Shown here: positions 35,075 through 43,888 of the stretch, piece after piece
Layout: each line of letters starts with the position of its first letter
How positions within the stretch are numbered: the stretch's first letter is position 1
NCBI RefSeq assembly: GCF_002933855.1
Contig: NZ_BFAQ01000050.1
Span: 28,647-92,646 of the forward strand
Direction of reading: 5' to 3'
Source: Vibrio penaeicida
GTDB lineage: Bacteria > Pseudomonadota > Gammaproteobacteria > Enterobacterales > Vibrionaceae
DNA length: 64,000 nt
Made by a program: the position numbers and the translations under genes
Notes under the pieces: generated by a model
Database searches by the model: none
Told to the model about the DNA's origin: nothing
What the model saw: the letters and a program-made list of their open reading frames with translations, nothing else

Positions 35075-36304
35075 GTGATCAGAACTTTTGCTGAACTCGA
35101 TTTAGATCCAAATTTGCTGGAGGCCATTGAAGAGATGGGGTATGAACGCCCAACTCAAATTCAGGCTGAAGCCATTCCACAAGCACTAGACGGTCGCGAT
35201 ATTTTAGCTTCTGCGCCTACTGGTACAGGTAAAACAGCCGCATTTGTCATTCCTGCGCTGCAATACCTACAAGACTTTCCGCGTCGTAAAGCCGGCCCAG
35301 CGCGAATTTTGATCCTGACTCCTACTCGCGAATTGGCAATGCAGGTTGCAGATCAAGCTAGAGCATTGGCGAAAAATACGAATTTAAAGATCTTCACCAT
35401 CACGGGTGGTGTTCAGTACCAAGAACATGCCGACATCCTTTCCACTACTCAAGATATTGTTGTTGCGACACCAGGTCGTTTAATGGAATACATTGAAGCG
35501 GAACGTTTTGACTGTCGTGCTATTGAATGGTTGATATTGGATGAAGCCGACCGCATGCTGGACATGGGTTTTGGCCCGACTGTTGATCGTTTGTCTTCAG
35601 AGTGTCGCTGGCGTAAACAATCCATGCTGTTTTCCGCGACCTTAGAGGGGCGTGGAGTTGAAGGCTTTACTGCCGATCTACTCAAAGAGCCAGCAGAACT
35701 GGATGCCGAACCTTCACGTCGCGAGCGCAAAAAAATTACTCAGTGGTATCACCGTGCCGATACCATGGATCACAAATTAGCTCTCCTTAAGCACATCATA
35801 ACAGAGCAAGCAGAGCGCTCCATTGTCTTTCTTAAAACGCGCGATCGTCTTGCCGAGTTACGTGCACACTTAGAAAGCGCGCAGATAAATTGCGCTTGGA
35901 TCCAAGGTGAAATGCCACAAGATCGCCGCAACAATGCCATTCGCCGTTTCCGTGACGGTGAAGTTAATGTGCTTCTAGCTACTGACGTTGCGGCCCGCGG
36001 TATCGATTTACCCGATGTTTCTCATGTTATTAACTTCGACATGCCGCGAACTGCTGACGTATACCTTCACCGCATTGGGCGAACCGCTCGTGCTGGCAAA
36101 AAAGGAAATGCTCTCTCTATTGTTGAAGCACACGATCAACCTATGCTAGATCGCGTTGCTCGCTATACAAAAGAAGACATCAAAGAACGCTTTGTTGAAG
36201 GCTTGAGACCTCAGCATAAAAAGCCGACTTTTAAGAAGAAGAACAAAAAGAAAGTGGCAAAGAAAGCAGAAAAGAAAAAATCAGGTGTTAAAAAGAAAAA
36301 GTAA
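35075..36304 (+). CDS. srmB: DEAD-box RNA helicase SrmB
   Basis: 409 residues. The Q motif PTQIQAEAIPQALDGRD, Walker A APTGTGKT, PTRELAMQ, DEAD box LILDEADRMLDMGF, SAT motif and HRIGRTARAG are all present. The last 35 residues are almost all Lys with scattered polar residues, an RNA-binding tail. SrmB helps early 50S assembly around 23S rRNA and L4/L24. I chose the GTG at 35075, with GGAG seven bases upstream, giving the E. coli-like N-terminus IRTFAELDLD. A TTG at 35060 overlaps the ribosome site. Confidence 0.95.
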   Translation: MIRTFAELDLDPNLLEAIEEMGYERPTQIQAEAIPQALDGRDILASAPTGTGKTAAFVIPALQYLQDFPRRKAGPARILILTPTRELAMQVADQARALAKNTNLKIFTITGGVQYQEHADILSTTQDIVVATPGRLMEYIEAERFDCRAIEWLILDEADRMLDMGFGPTVDRLSSECRWRKQSMLFSATLEGRGVEGFTADLLKEPAELDAEPSRRERKKITQWYHRADTMDHKLALLKHIITEQAERSIVFLKTRDRLAELRAHLESAQINCAWIQGEMPQDRRNNAIRRFRDGEVNVLLATDVAARGIDLPDVSHVINFDMPRTADVYLHRIGRTARAGKKGNALSIVEAHDQPMLDRVARYTKEDIKERFVEGLRPQHKKPTFKKKNKKKVAKKAEKKKSGVKKKK

Positions 36305-36329
36305 TACTATCAACGAACTGCACTACATC

Positions 36330-36360
36330 AAAAAGAGGTCGCGATGAGCGACCTCTTTTT
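36330..36360. terminator. Bidirectional terminator, srmB / rpiR-type gene
   Basis: AAAAAGAGGTCGC pairs with GCGACCTCTTTTT around a 5-base loop. Both convergent genes end within 30 bp. Confidence 0.93.
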
Positions 36361-36386
36361 GTTTTCGAATAGAAAGAAATACTAGT

Positions 36387-37250
36387 CTAATCGCCCAAAG
36401 GCTGCCTGTCGCCACCACCACGATGCGAATCCAACGCAACTTTTAATCGACGAAGGCGATCACGAGAACGGCGTTTATGGCTGACGGCTAACTCCATAGA
36501 AAGCACATCCACCAGTGCCAACATGGCGTAGCGAGAAGCTGAAGGTTTGTATATAAAATCCGTTTCCTGCGTAACAATAGGCAAAATGATATCGCAGACT
36601 TTCGACAGTGGGCTTCCACTGCTCGTGATTCCAATAACCTTCACTCCATATTGCTTGGCGGTCTCAGCCACCTCAATAATCGCTGGCGTATACCCTGTCA
36701 CCGACATCACTATCAACAAGTCATTACTATCAGCAGTCGCGGCAACCATCCGTGCGAGCAATCCATCATTGTAAGCAGTCACAGGGTATCCAAGGCGAAA
36801 CAACCGATGTTGGAACTCTTGTGCGACCATAGTAGAACCGCCCCCCATCCCTATTGCTAATGTCTGACGGGCTCCATGGATCCACTCAGCACATTGGCGG
36901 ATATCCTCTTCATTGATCACTTTGCGGTTCATATCCATTGTATGCTTTATGGATTCATAAACACCTTGCATACCAGTCTGATCAATAGGTTCATCAATAA
37001 AACGTTGCCCAACAGCTAAAGACTGCGCCAGTTTAATTTTCAAATCGCGCACATTACGACATTCGACGGCTTTGGCAAACCGTGTAATGGTCGCTTCACT
37101 CACGTTGGCTTGTTGTGCCATCTCGGTAATACTGGCATTCGCCGCTGACGATAGATCATCAGCAATGTAATTGGCGACTTTCTTTTCAGCGTCTCGTAGG
37201 CTGGAATAACGTTCGCTGATTTTAGAAAGAATATCGATATCCACAGACAC
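36387..37250 (-). CDS. RpiR/MurR-family transcriptional regulator
   Basis: 287 residues. The N-terminal RpiR HTH domain (about 1-77) contains SITEMAQQANVSEATITRFAKAV. A C-terminal SIS domain binds a sugar phosphate; IGMGGGSTMVAQEF and VMSVTGYTPAIIEVAE form its pocket. The C-terminus is a basic RRSRDRLRRLKVAL stretch. It is divergent from a TRAP transporter operon across 547 bp, so it probably controls that operon in response to a phosphorylated intermediate (inference). The start is GTG at 37250 without a clear Shine-Dalgarno; an in-frame GTG lies two codons later. It is not HexR by context. Confidence 0.88.
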   Translation of the reverse strand: MSVDIDILSKISERYSSLRDAEKKVANYIADDLSSAANASITEMAQQANVSEATITRFAKAVECRNVRDLKIKLAQSLAVGQRFIDEPIDQTGMQGVYESIKHTMDMNRKVINEEDIRQCAEWIHGARQTLAIGMGGGSTMVAQEFQHRLFRLGYPVTAYNDGLLARMVAATADSNDLLIVMSVTGYTPAIIEVAETAKQYGVKVIGITSSGSPLSKVCDIILPIVTQETDFIYKPSASRYAMLALVDVLSMELAVSHKRRSRDRLRRLKVALDSHRGGGDRQPLGD

Positions 37251-37797
37251 GTAACGTTCTCACTTTTATTGATTGCTCAGGATCGTTGATCCTAACATTT
37301 TATTAGTTAGATATTTTCTAACAGAATTAAACATCTTGCCATACTCTACCGATGTTCAATGAGCGCTAGATCACTAAATAGCCTTACTCGAACTATCAGA
37401 ATTGTTACATTCCCAAAAAGCAAAAATCACACACTAAATCCAGCTTTATTCATAATAATTAATGAATTAGAAATCTCCCCAACAAGCTGATCAATTTTTA
37501 ACTTGTGATACCAATCAAATAAAGAGACTAAATGTATGCTTTGTTACTTTTTTGAGTTCATGACTAATCCTGCTCATTTATCGACCGAAAAACAACGAAT
37601 TACAACGTGATAGTTTCAACACCACAGATCAAAGAATTGATTATAAATCATTTATTTTCATACACTTAAATCACAACAACCATCAATGTTAGAAACTATC
37701 ATAAATGTGATCTTTTTATCAGTTATAAACAATCATCGTCGCTACATTAACTTTCGAGCAAATCAAGAACTCTACTTGCAGATCGAAAGGAGTCGTC
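37251..37797. promoter_or_regulatory. Regulator-TRAP divergent region with a CRP-like site
   Basis: 547 bp, AT-rich, no gene seen. TGTGATACCAATCAAA at 37504-37519 matches the CRP pattern TGTGA-N6-TCACA except one base. A half-site TGTGA lies near 37707. TTAGA/TCTAA arms near 37310-37321 form a small palindrome close to the regulator gene. AAGGAG precedes the dctQ-like start by five bases. Confidence 0.4.
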
Positions 37798-38322
37798 ATG
37801 CAGAAGTCTGTCATTTCAAGCATCAAACATAAGCTCAATAAAGCCAACCAATTCGCTGTGGGCATTCTTACCCTATTGCTCATATTGGACGTGTGGATTG
37901 GGGTGCTTGATCGCTACGTTTTCCAATGGCAATTGGTTTGGGTTGAAGAGCTGGCACGTTACATCATGATTTGGGCAATCTTAATGGCAGTTCCTTGTTG
38001 TACTGCAGGGCGAGAACATATGGGCTTGGAATTTGTGGTTCGTCGATTCCCTGAACATGTGAGAATTCTTATTCATCGAGTATTGGGGCTTTTAACCTGC
38101 GCATTCTTTTTCTATATCGCTTATCTCGGCTACTTCTTTGCTATGAAAGGAGCCAATCAACTCTCAACTGTTTTCTCTCTTCCCATGTCATACGCCTATG
38201 CAGCGGTCCCCGTCACCTTTTTCCTCTCAGGCTTCCAAGCGTTACTCGTGTGGTTAGAGGATTGCTTAGGCACTGACAATACGCCGAATGGCACTTCCGC
38301 TCAGGAGGAGAAAGCATGTTAG
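37798..38322 (+). CDS. TRAP transporter small permease (DctQ type)
   Basis: 174 residues with four membrane helices, the DctQ architecture. VWVEELARYIMIWAILMAVP near residue 45 is the family signature. It partners the large permease encoded just downstream; the two reading frames overlap by 7 bp (38316-38322), implying translational coupling. With the periplasmic binding protein it forms a Na+-driven importer for an organic acid or similar solute. The substrate cannot be read from the sequence. Confidence 0.92.
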   Translation: MQKSVISSIKHKLNKANQFAVGILTLLLILDVWIGVLDRYVFQWQLVWVEELARYIMIWAILMAVPCCTAGREHMGLEFVVRRFPEHVRILIHRVLGLLTCAFFFYIAYLGYFFAMKGANQLSTVFSLPMSYAYAAVPVTFFLSGFQALLVWLEDCLGTDNTPNGTSAQEEKAC

Positions 38323-39593
38323 TTGGTGGGTTGTTTCTTTTATTGATGTTACTTGGCGCTCCGATAGCCATCGCATTAGGTGTAGCAGGTATAAGCGGAA
38401 TGTTTGATGTTGGCGGTGCACACTTTGCTTCATTAGCACCCAGCAAAATTTTTAACGGCTTAAACATTTTCCCTTTCCTTGCGATGCCGTTTTTCATTCT
38501 TGCTGGTGAAATCATGAATTTTACAGGTATCACCAATCGGCTGGTGTATTTAGCAGAAGCCCTTGTTGGACATTTTCGTGGTGGGCTTGCTCACTCCAAT
38601 ATGGTTGCGTCCGTATTCTTTTCAGGAATCACCGGAAGCGCCACCGCTGATGCCGCGGCGTTTGGTCGAACTCTTGTGCCAGCTATGGAAAAGCAAGGCT
38701 ATAGCCGATCGTATGCTTGCGCCGTTACGGCGGCGGGTTCCATCATAGGTCCGACAATTCCCCCATCCGGTTTAATGGTGGTGTATGGATCGCTTATGGG
38801 GGTGTCCATTGGTGGCTTATTTGCTACAGGTATATTGCCAGGGTTATTGGTGTGCTTAGTCTGCATGGCCATCATTGCCGCTATGGGAAAACGCAAAAAT
38901 TTACCCCAAATGAGCGAGAAAGCATCGCTGAAAGAAGTGCTTGTTCATTTTAGACAGTCTTCGCTCGCGCTGCTTATGCCGCTGATCATTTTGGGTGGTA
39001 TCGTATTTGGTATTGTCACGCCAACAGAAGCGGCATCCATAGCCGTGGCTTACGCAATGATCATCGGTTTCTTCGTCTATCGAAATCTGACGTTTCCTGC
39101 ACTGTTTCAAATGGTGATCCGCACTGCACAGATTTCGGCAGTGATTTACCTCATCATTGGGTCGGCATCCATTCTTGGTTGGTGGCTGAGTTTCAATCAA
39201 ATCCCCCAGATGATTGCCGATTTCTTTATCTCGCTGTCCGACAACCCTCACATCATCTTGTTCTTGATCATCAGCTTGCTTTTAGTGGTGGGAATGCTGA
39301 TGGATATTAACGTTATGTTGATCATCCTCGCGCCTATTTTGGTGCCACTCACCGCGGAAATAGGGATGCACCCTCTTCATGCTGGCATCGTGTTTGTGTT
39401 GGCTCTCAATATATCGCTGATGACACCGCCAATAGGAGCCTGTTTATTCGTGCTTTCTTCCGTTACCGGTGCTCGCATTGAAGGAATAGCCAAAGAGCTA
39501 ATGCCTTTCTTAATTGGACAGCTGCTATTGCTGTTCACTATCGCTTACTTCCCAGACTTGGTGCTGTTTATACCAAGGCTGCTTGGGTATTGA
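38316..39593 (+). CDS. TRAP transporter large permease (DctM type)
   Basis: 425 residues with about twelve hydrophobic segments. Conserved DctM blocks are LGAPIAIALG at the start, PFFILAGEIMN, GSATADAAAFG, AAGSIIGPTIPPS and LNISLMTPPIGACLF. It forms the ion-coupled translocation path. The ATG lies inside the last codons of the small permease gene. 63 bp separate it from the binding-protein gene. Confidence 0.95.
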   Translation: MLVGGLFLLLMLLGAPIAIALGVAGISGMFDVGGAHFASLAPSKIFNGLNIFPFLAMPFFILAGEIMNFTGITNRLVYLAEALVGHFRGGLAHSNMVASVFFSGITGSATADAAAFGRTLVPAMEKQGYSRSYACAVTAAGSIIGPTIPPSGLMVVYGSLMGVSIGGLFATGILPGLLVCLVCMAIIAAMGKRKNLPQMSEKASLKEVLVHFRQSSLALLMPLIILGGIVFGIVTPTEAASIAVAYAMIIGFFVYRNLTFPALFQMVIRTAQISAVIYLIIGSASILGWWLSFNQIPQMIADFFISLSDNPHIILFLIISLLLVVGMLMDINVMLIILAPILVPLTAEIGMHPLHAGIVFVLALNISLMTPPIGACLFVLSSVTGARIEGIAKELMPFLIGQLLLLFTIAYFPDLVLFIPRLLGY

Positions 39594-39659
39594 TCCGATA
39601 CACGATCAACCTACAAAAAAAACAACCTGCTACAAAAACAACACATTAAAGGAGTAATG

Positions 39660-40712
39660 ATGAAACATTTGTCGAAAACTTTCCTTGCTGCAACGCTGGC
39701 CGTCAGTATGGTTGCTGCACCTTACGCCATGGCTACAAAGGTATTGCGAATTGGTCACGATAATAAAGCTGACATTATGGAAAACCCAGCACACGCATTT
39801 ACTGGTGTGTTTAAAAACATTGTCGAAACTGCATCAAATGGCGAAATAAAAGTTCAAGTATTCCCGAGCAATCAATTAGGTAGCGCGAAGGAACACATAC
39901 AGATGGTCAAGGATGGGCAGCTTCAAGGAACACTCTCATCCGTTGGCGCATTGGCAGGATATTATCCACGTATTGGTGTTTTGGATGTTCCATTTGCTTT
40001 TAACAACAATGCCGCAACGTATGACGTGCTTGATGGTCCTTTTGGCAAAGCACTCGCGTCCGATATTGAATCAGAAATAAAAGATGTACGAGTACTTGGT
40101 TTTCCAGATACAGGCGGCTTTTTCTCTGTCACCAACTCGAAACGCGCCTTGACCTCTTTGGATGATTTTAAAGGGCTGCGCATTCGAACAATGACGTTGC
40201 CGACTCACCAAAAAATCATTCAATCTTTAGGGGCGCAGGCCTACCCTCTTTCTTGGGGAGAAGTGTATTCATCTTTACAAACTGGCGTAATAGATGGGCA
40301 AATGAACCCCATTCCAACCGTGTCATTCGCAAAATTCAATGAAGTACAAAAGTACCTGACCTTAACGAATCACCTATTCGCACCGTACACCTTTATGATC
40401 AATCGCGATTTCTTTGATGGCTTGTCTGCCAATGAACAAAAAATCGTGCGCGATGCCGTGCAAATTGCATTAAGCGCTAACCGAGGGTTGTCTCGACTAA
40501 TAGAAGCATCAGAAGATCGTGGTTTGGAAGGTCTGAAGAAAAAAATGAAAGTGAACTCTTTAACCGATGAACAACGCCAGAAAATGCGCGATGTTACTCA
40601 ACCAACAATCAAAGCATACATTAAAGAGACACATGGCAAGAAAGGAGAAGAATTGCTGAACCTATTCTTAAAAGAAGTGGATTCTGCTAACCAATCGGCT
40701 TACCTTCAGTAA
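39660..40712 (+). CDS. TRAP transporter periplasmic binding protein (DctP type)
   Basis: 350 residues. The signal peptide ends around AAPYAMA. Conserved features are QVFPSNQLGSAKEHIQMVKDGQL, then FKGLRIRTM, in which the Arg usually forms a salt bridge with a substrate carboxylate, and WGEVYSSLQTGVIDGQMNP. I chose the second of two adjacent ATGs (39660), which gives six bases between GGAG and the start; 39657 would leave three. A carboxylate substrate is likely from the family; no neighbour enzyme identifies it. Confidence 0.93.
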   Translation: MKHLSKTFLAATLAVSMVAAPYAMATKVLRIGHDNKADIMENPAHAFTGVFKNIVETASNGEIKVQVFPSNQLGSAKEHIQMVKDGQLQGTLSSVGALAGYYPRIGVLDVPFAFNNNAATYDVLDGPFGKALASDIESEIKDVRVLGFPDTGGFFSVTNSKRALTSLDDFKGLRIRTMTLPTHQKIIQSLGAQAYPLSWGEVYSSLQTGVIDGQMNPIPTVSFAKFNEVQKYLTLTNHLFAPYTFMINRDFFDGLSANEQKIVRDAVQIALSANRGLSRLIEASEDRGLEGLKKKMKVNSLTDEQRQKMRDVTQPTIKAYIKETHGKKGEELLNLFLKEVDSANQSAYLQ

Positions 40713-40720
40713 TCTAACCT

Positions 40721-40762
40721 GTGCATATTAAGTTTTTACCAAAGCTTAATATGCACTTGATT
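40721..40762 (+). terminator. TRAP operon terminator-like palindrome
   Basis: GTGCATATTAAG and CTTAATATGCAC pair perfectly (12 bp) around a 12-base loop, followed by TTGATTTTAT. The T tract is weak. Confidence 0.65.
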
Positions 40763-40877
40763 TTATATTGATCGCATTTCTTTTTACCACTTCCAGTAAT
40801 TTACTGTGAAGTCGTCTCAGTATCCTCACAATGGCAATAATCAAAAGATTTTAAATCAAAGCTGTTGGAGGTAATTT

Positions 40878-41819
40878 TTGAAAACATTGAAAACCCTACT
40901 TATCACCGCACTGGTTAGCATTAGCTTTTCCAGCCTAGCCACACCAGAACTGACTTTTCTAAGTGCCAAACAGTCAGCAAAAGAACTTGGAAAAAATGAT
41001 GCATTCATGCGCCGTCTGAGCCAGTTTGATATGGAAGCGCGCATGAAAACCGAAGACCACATCATTAAGCCGGAGTTTCGCCGTTTCGTGCGAGCAAATA
41101 CGCTCGATTGGACAGCGGAGGACAAAGCCAAGGTACAAGATGTCTACACCAATTTACAAAAGGAGTTATCGAAATACCCCTTGGATTTGCCAGAAGAAAT
41201 CAAAATGATTTTAACGACGGGAAAAGAAGAAGGCACAGCGGCGTATACCCGTGGGAAAGCCATTATTTTGCAGCGCAACAAACTCGAACTTGGTATCGAG
41301 CTAAAACGCATCATGGCTCATGAAATTTTCCATATCTATACTCGCCTAAATTCTGCGAAAAAGGACGAGCTTTACCAAAGCATCGGATTTCAACATGTTG
41401 GCGAAATTGAATTTCCTGATGATTTGGAAGACAGAAAAATCACTAACCCTGATGCGCCCGTAAACGACTATGCCATTAAAGTTGGGTTGAACAACGGACA
41501 AGTATGGGCAATGCCAATCTTGTATTCGGTTTCTGAAAAATACGATCTGAAAAAAGGCGGCGAGTTCTTCAATTATCTGCAATTCAAATTTTTAGTGGTG
41601 GCAGACAAAAATGGAGAATGGACATACGACGATGATGAACCCGTGATAGTTGATCGCGCTAAGCTAACAGGCTTTTTTGAACAAGTCGGCACCAACACCA
41701 ACTACATTATTCACCCTGAAGAAATCTTGGCGGATAACTTTGCGCTGCTGATGTTGCGCTCACCTGTGGTGAATTCACCAGAAGTGATTGAACGCATGAA
41801 GGCGATTTTAAGCCAGTAG
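40878..41819 (+). CDS. Secreted or periplasmic HExxH zinc metallopeptidase-like protein
   Basis: 313 residues. The start is TTG at 40878, supported by GGAGG six bases upstream. The signal peptide runs to about SLATPE near residue 22. A zinc motif HEIFH (148-152) sits in RIMAHEIFHIYTR. Around 281-289 the sequence EEILADNFA could give the third (Glu) ligand of a gluzincin. I cannot name the family. It lies between the TRAP operon and the ABC operon, with its own leader and a terminator, so it is probably monocistronic. Protease activity is inferred from the motif only. Confidence 0.75.
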   Translation: MKTLKTLLITALVSISFSSLATPELTFLSAKQSAKELGKNDAFMRRLSQFDMEARMKTEDHIIKPEFRRFVRANTLDWTAEDKAKVQDVYTNLQKELSKYPLDLPEEIKMILTTGKEEGTAAYTRGKAIILQRNKLELGIELKRIMAHEIFHIYTRLNSAKKDELYQSIGFQHVGEIEFPDDLEDRKITNPDAPVNDYAIKVGLNNGQVWAMPILYSVSEKYDLKKGGEFFNYLQFKFLVVADKNGEWTYDDDEPVIVDRAKLTGFFEQVGTNTNYIIHPEEILADNFALLMLRSPVVNSPEVIERMKAILSQ

Positions 41820-41869
41820 CTTGCGCTAAAAGAAGCTGATAAAGCTATCATTCTGAAATAGAAATCAAC

Positions 41870-41901
41870 AAAGCCGCTACCAATAAGCGGCTTTGCTTTT
41901 T
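41870..41901. terminator. Bidirectional terminator, HExxH gene / ABC operon
   Basis: AAAGCCGCT pairs with AGCGGCTTT around a 7-base loop, followed by GCTTTTT on the plus strand. It lies 22 bp from the ABC ATPase stop. Confidence 0.8.
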
Positions 41902-41922
41902 CGTTGATTCCAAATAATCTGG

Positions 41923-43035
41923 CTATTTGACCAAAGGCAGAGCTTGCTGGTCAATATCGAAAAGATGGCAATACTGCTCTCTAAGTTCGATATGCAGAAT
42001 CTGCCCATTATCCAGTTTGTGCGATACCGCTTCTTCACCATCCAACATCAGACTCAGCTTTTCTATATCACCTGAGTAGCAATGAACGTAAGAAACCGCC
42101 CCTAAATATTCAGCCACATTAATCGTCATTGGCACAATACAACGCCCTTCTTCTACCGCCTCTTTTACAACCAAATGTTCAGGACGAATACCCAATGTGA
42201 TTTTATCGCCAGACGCTAAATGAGCACCATTTCTTGGTAAAGTCAGGCGATAACGATCTGCAATGCTGACTGTCGTTTGCGTCTCACTGGATTCCAGTAC
42301 AGTAACAGGGATGAAGTTCATTTTCGGAGAACCGATGAACCCAGCAACAAACTGGTTTTTAGGATGATAATAAAGCTCAAGCGGCGGCCCTACTTGCTCT
42401 ACGCTGCCATCACGAAGCACCACAATCTTGTCGGCTAGTGTCATTGCTTCAACCTGATCGTGGGTAACATAAACCATGCTGGTTGCTAGAGTACGGTGCA
42501 GCTCGGCAATTTGAATCCGCATATCTACTCTAAGTTCAGCATCTAGGTTAGAAAGAGGCTCATCAAATAAAAACAACTTAGGGTTGCGCACAATCGCACG
42601 CCCAATCGCTACCCTTTGACGCTGGCCGCCCGAAAGCTCTTTAGGTAAGCGGTCAAACAATTGGTCGAGCTTTAGCATTTTCCCTGCGTGATTCACTTTC
42701 TTGGTGATCTCTTCCTTAGGGCGTTTATCTATCGAGAGGGCAAAGGACATATTCTCTCGTACCGTCATTTGCGGATACAGCGCATAGGATTGGAACACCA
42801 TAGCAATTTCACGATCCGCAGGTGCTTCATCGGTAACGTCCCTGTCATCGATGAATATCTCGCCGGAAGTCGGTTCTTCCAGCCCTGAAATCATACGGAG
42901 TAAGGTCGATTTACCACAGCCTGAAGGCCCCACAAAAGTCACAAATTCTTTGTCATTGATTTCAAGGTCGATGCCTTTAAGAACATCCACTTTGCCATAA
43001 GATTTCTTGATGTTTTTTAGTACTACGTGAGCCAT
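41923..43035 (-). CDS. Sugar ABC transporter ATPase (MalK/UgpC/MsmK type)
   Basis: 370 residues. Walker A GPSGCGKST near residue 38, Q-loop FQSYALYPQMTV, signature LSGGQRQRVAIGRA near 133, Walker B LFLFDEPLSNLDA and the H-loop VTHDQVEAMTLAD are intact. The C-terminal regulatory OB/TOBE domain (about 240-370, ITLGIRPEHL) is typical of carbohydrate importers. It powers the two permeases encoded upstream; only 2 bp separate it from the nearer one. In some systems this ATPase serves several importers. Confidence 0.95.
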   Translation of the reverse strand: MAHVVLKNIKKSYGKVDVLKGIDLEINDKEFVTFVGPSGCGKSTLLRMISGLEEPTSGEIFIDDRDVTDEAPADREIAMVFQSYALYPQMTVRENMSFALSIDKRPKEEITKKVNHAGKMLKLDQLFDRLPKELSGGQRQRVAIGRAIVRNPKLFLFDEPLSNLDAELRVDMRIQIAELHRTLATSMVYVTHDQVEAMTLADKIVVLRDGSVEQVGPPLELYYHPKNQFVAGFIGSPKMNFIPVTVLESSETQTTVSIADRYRLTLPRNGAHLASGDKITLGIRPEHLVVKEAVEEGRCIVPMTINVAEYLGAVSYVHCYSGDIEKLSLMLDGEEAVSHKLDNGQILHIELREQYCHLFDIDQQALPLVK

Positions 43036-43037
43036 GG

Positions 43038-43880
43038 TTATTCCTTAATTCCACCTTGAGTCAGACCTTGAATAAAGGCTTTGGATGCCAGCAAAAATGC
43101 GATAAGTGTTGGTGCCATCATGATGATCAACCCTGCAAACATCATGTGCCACTGAATGGCAAATTCATTTTGAAACTCTTGCAAGCCAAGCGTTAACGGA
43201 TACAAGTCCCTGTCTTGCAAAAACAAAAGAGGGAAGATGTACTCATTCCACGCACTCACAAACGACAGCAATGCTACCGTCGCAATCGCAGGCTTAACCA
43301 ATGGCAACACAATGCGCCAGTAGATTTGGAAAGGCAAAGCGCCATCCACCCGCGCCGCTTGTTCTATTTCAGGCGACAAGTTTTTGAAGAATGTACTGAG
43401 TATGAAAACCGCGACAGGCATCATGCTTGCGGCCTGAACCAAAATAATACCGAGTAAAGAGTTTAAAAGATCCAGACTTTGCACTACGACAAACAACGGT
43501 GCCATAGCCAAACGTAGAGGGACGATAACACCCAGCATAAACAGAATAAAAATCAGCCTATTGCCTTTGAATTGTACTCGCGCCAGTACAAAGGCCACCA
43601 TGGTACTGAATGCAACCGCAAGCACGACCGTACCTAAACTGATGATCAATGAGTTTAAAAAGTAGCTGCTGAAATTCGCTTGCTCCCAAGCGCTGAGATA
43701 GTTTTCAAAATGCCATTCTTGTGGCATGCCAAATGGCGAGCGGATCACCTGCCCTAGATTTCCTTTCACCGAGTTAATGAAAGCCAAGCCAAAGGGAAGT
43801 GCGACGATCAGAGCCCAAGTCAGCAATAAAAACTGAACCACCACCTGCTCTAAAGGTTTGAGTTTGAATATACGTTCCAT
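43038..43880 (-). CDS. Sugar ABC transporter permease (MalG type)
   Basis: 280 residues with six membrane helices. The EAA loop that contacts the ATPase reads EIEQAARVDGALPFQIYWRIVLPLVKP near 190. The SAWNEYIFPLLF segment is characteristic of MalG-type carbohydrate permeases. It lies 8 bp after the MalF-type gene and 2 bp before the ATPase gene, so the three are one operon. Confidence 0.94.
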   Translation of the reverse strand: MERIFKLKPLEQVVVQFLLLTWALIVALPFGLAFINSVKGNLGQVIRSPFGMPQEWHFENYLSAWEQANFSSYFLNSLIISLGTVVLAVAFSTMVAFVLARVQFKGNRLIFILFMLGVIVPLRLAMAPLFVVVQSLDLLNSLLGIILVQAASMMPVAVFILSTFFKNLSPEIEQAARVDGALPFQIYWRIVLPLVKPAIATVALLSFVSAWNEYIFPLLFLQDRDLYPLTLGLQEFQNEFAIQWHMMFAGLIIMMAPTLIAFLLASKAFIQGLTQGGIKE

Positions 43881-43888
43881 GACCTTCC

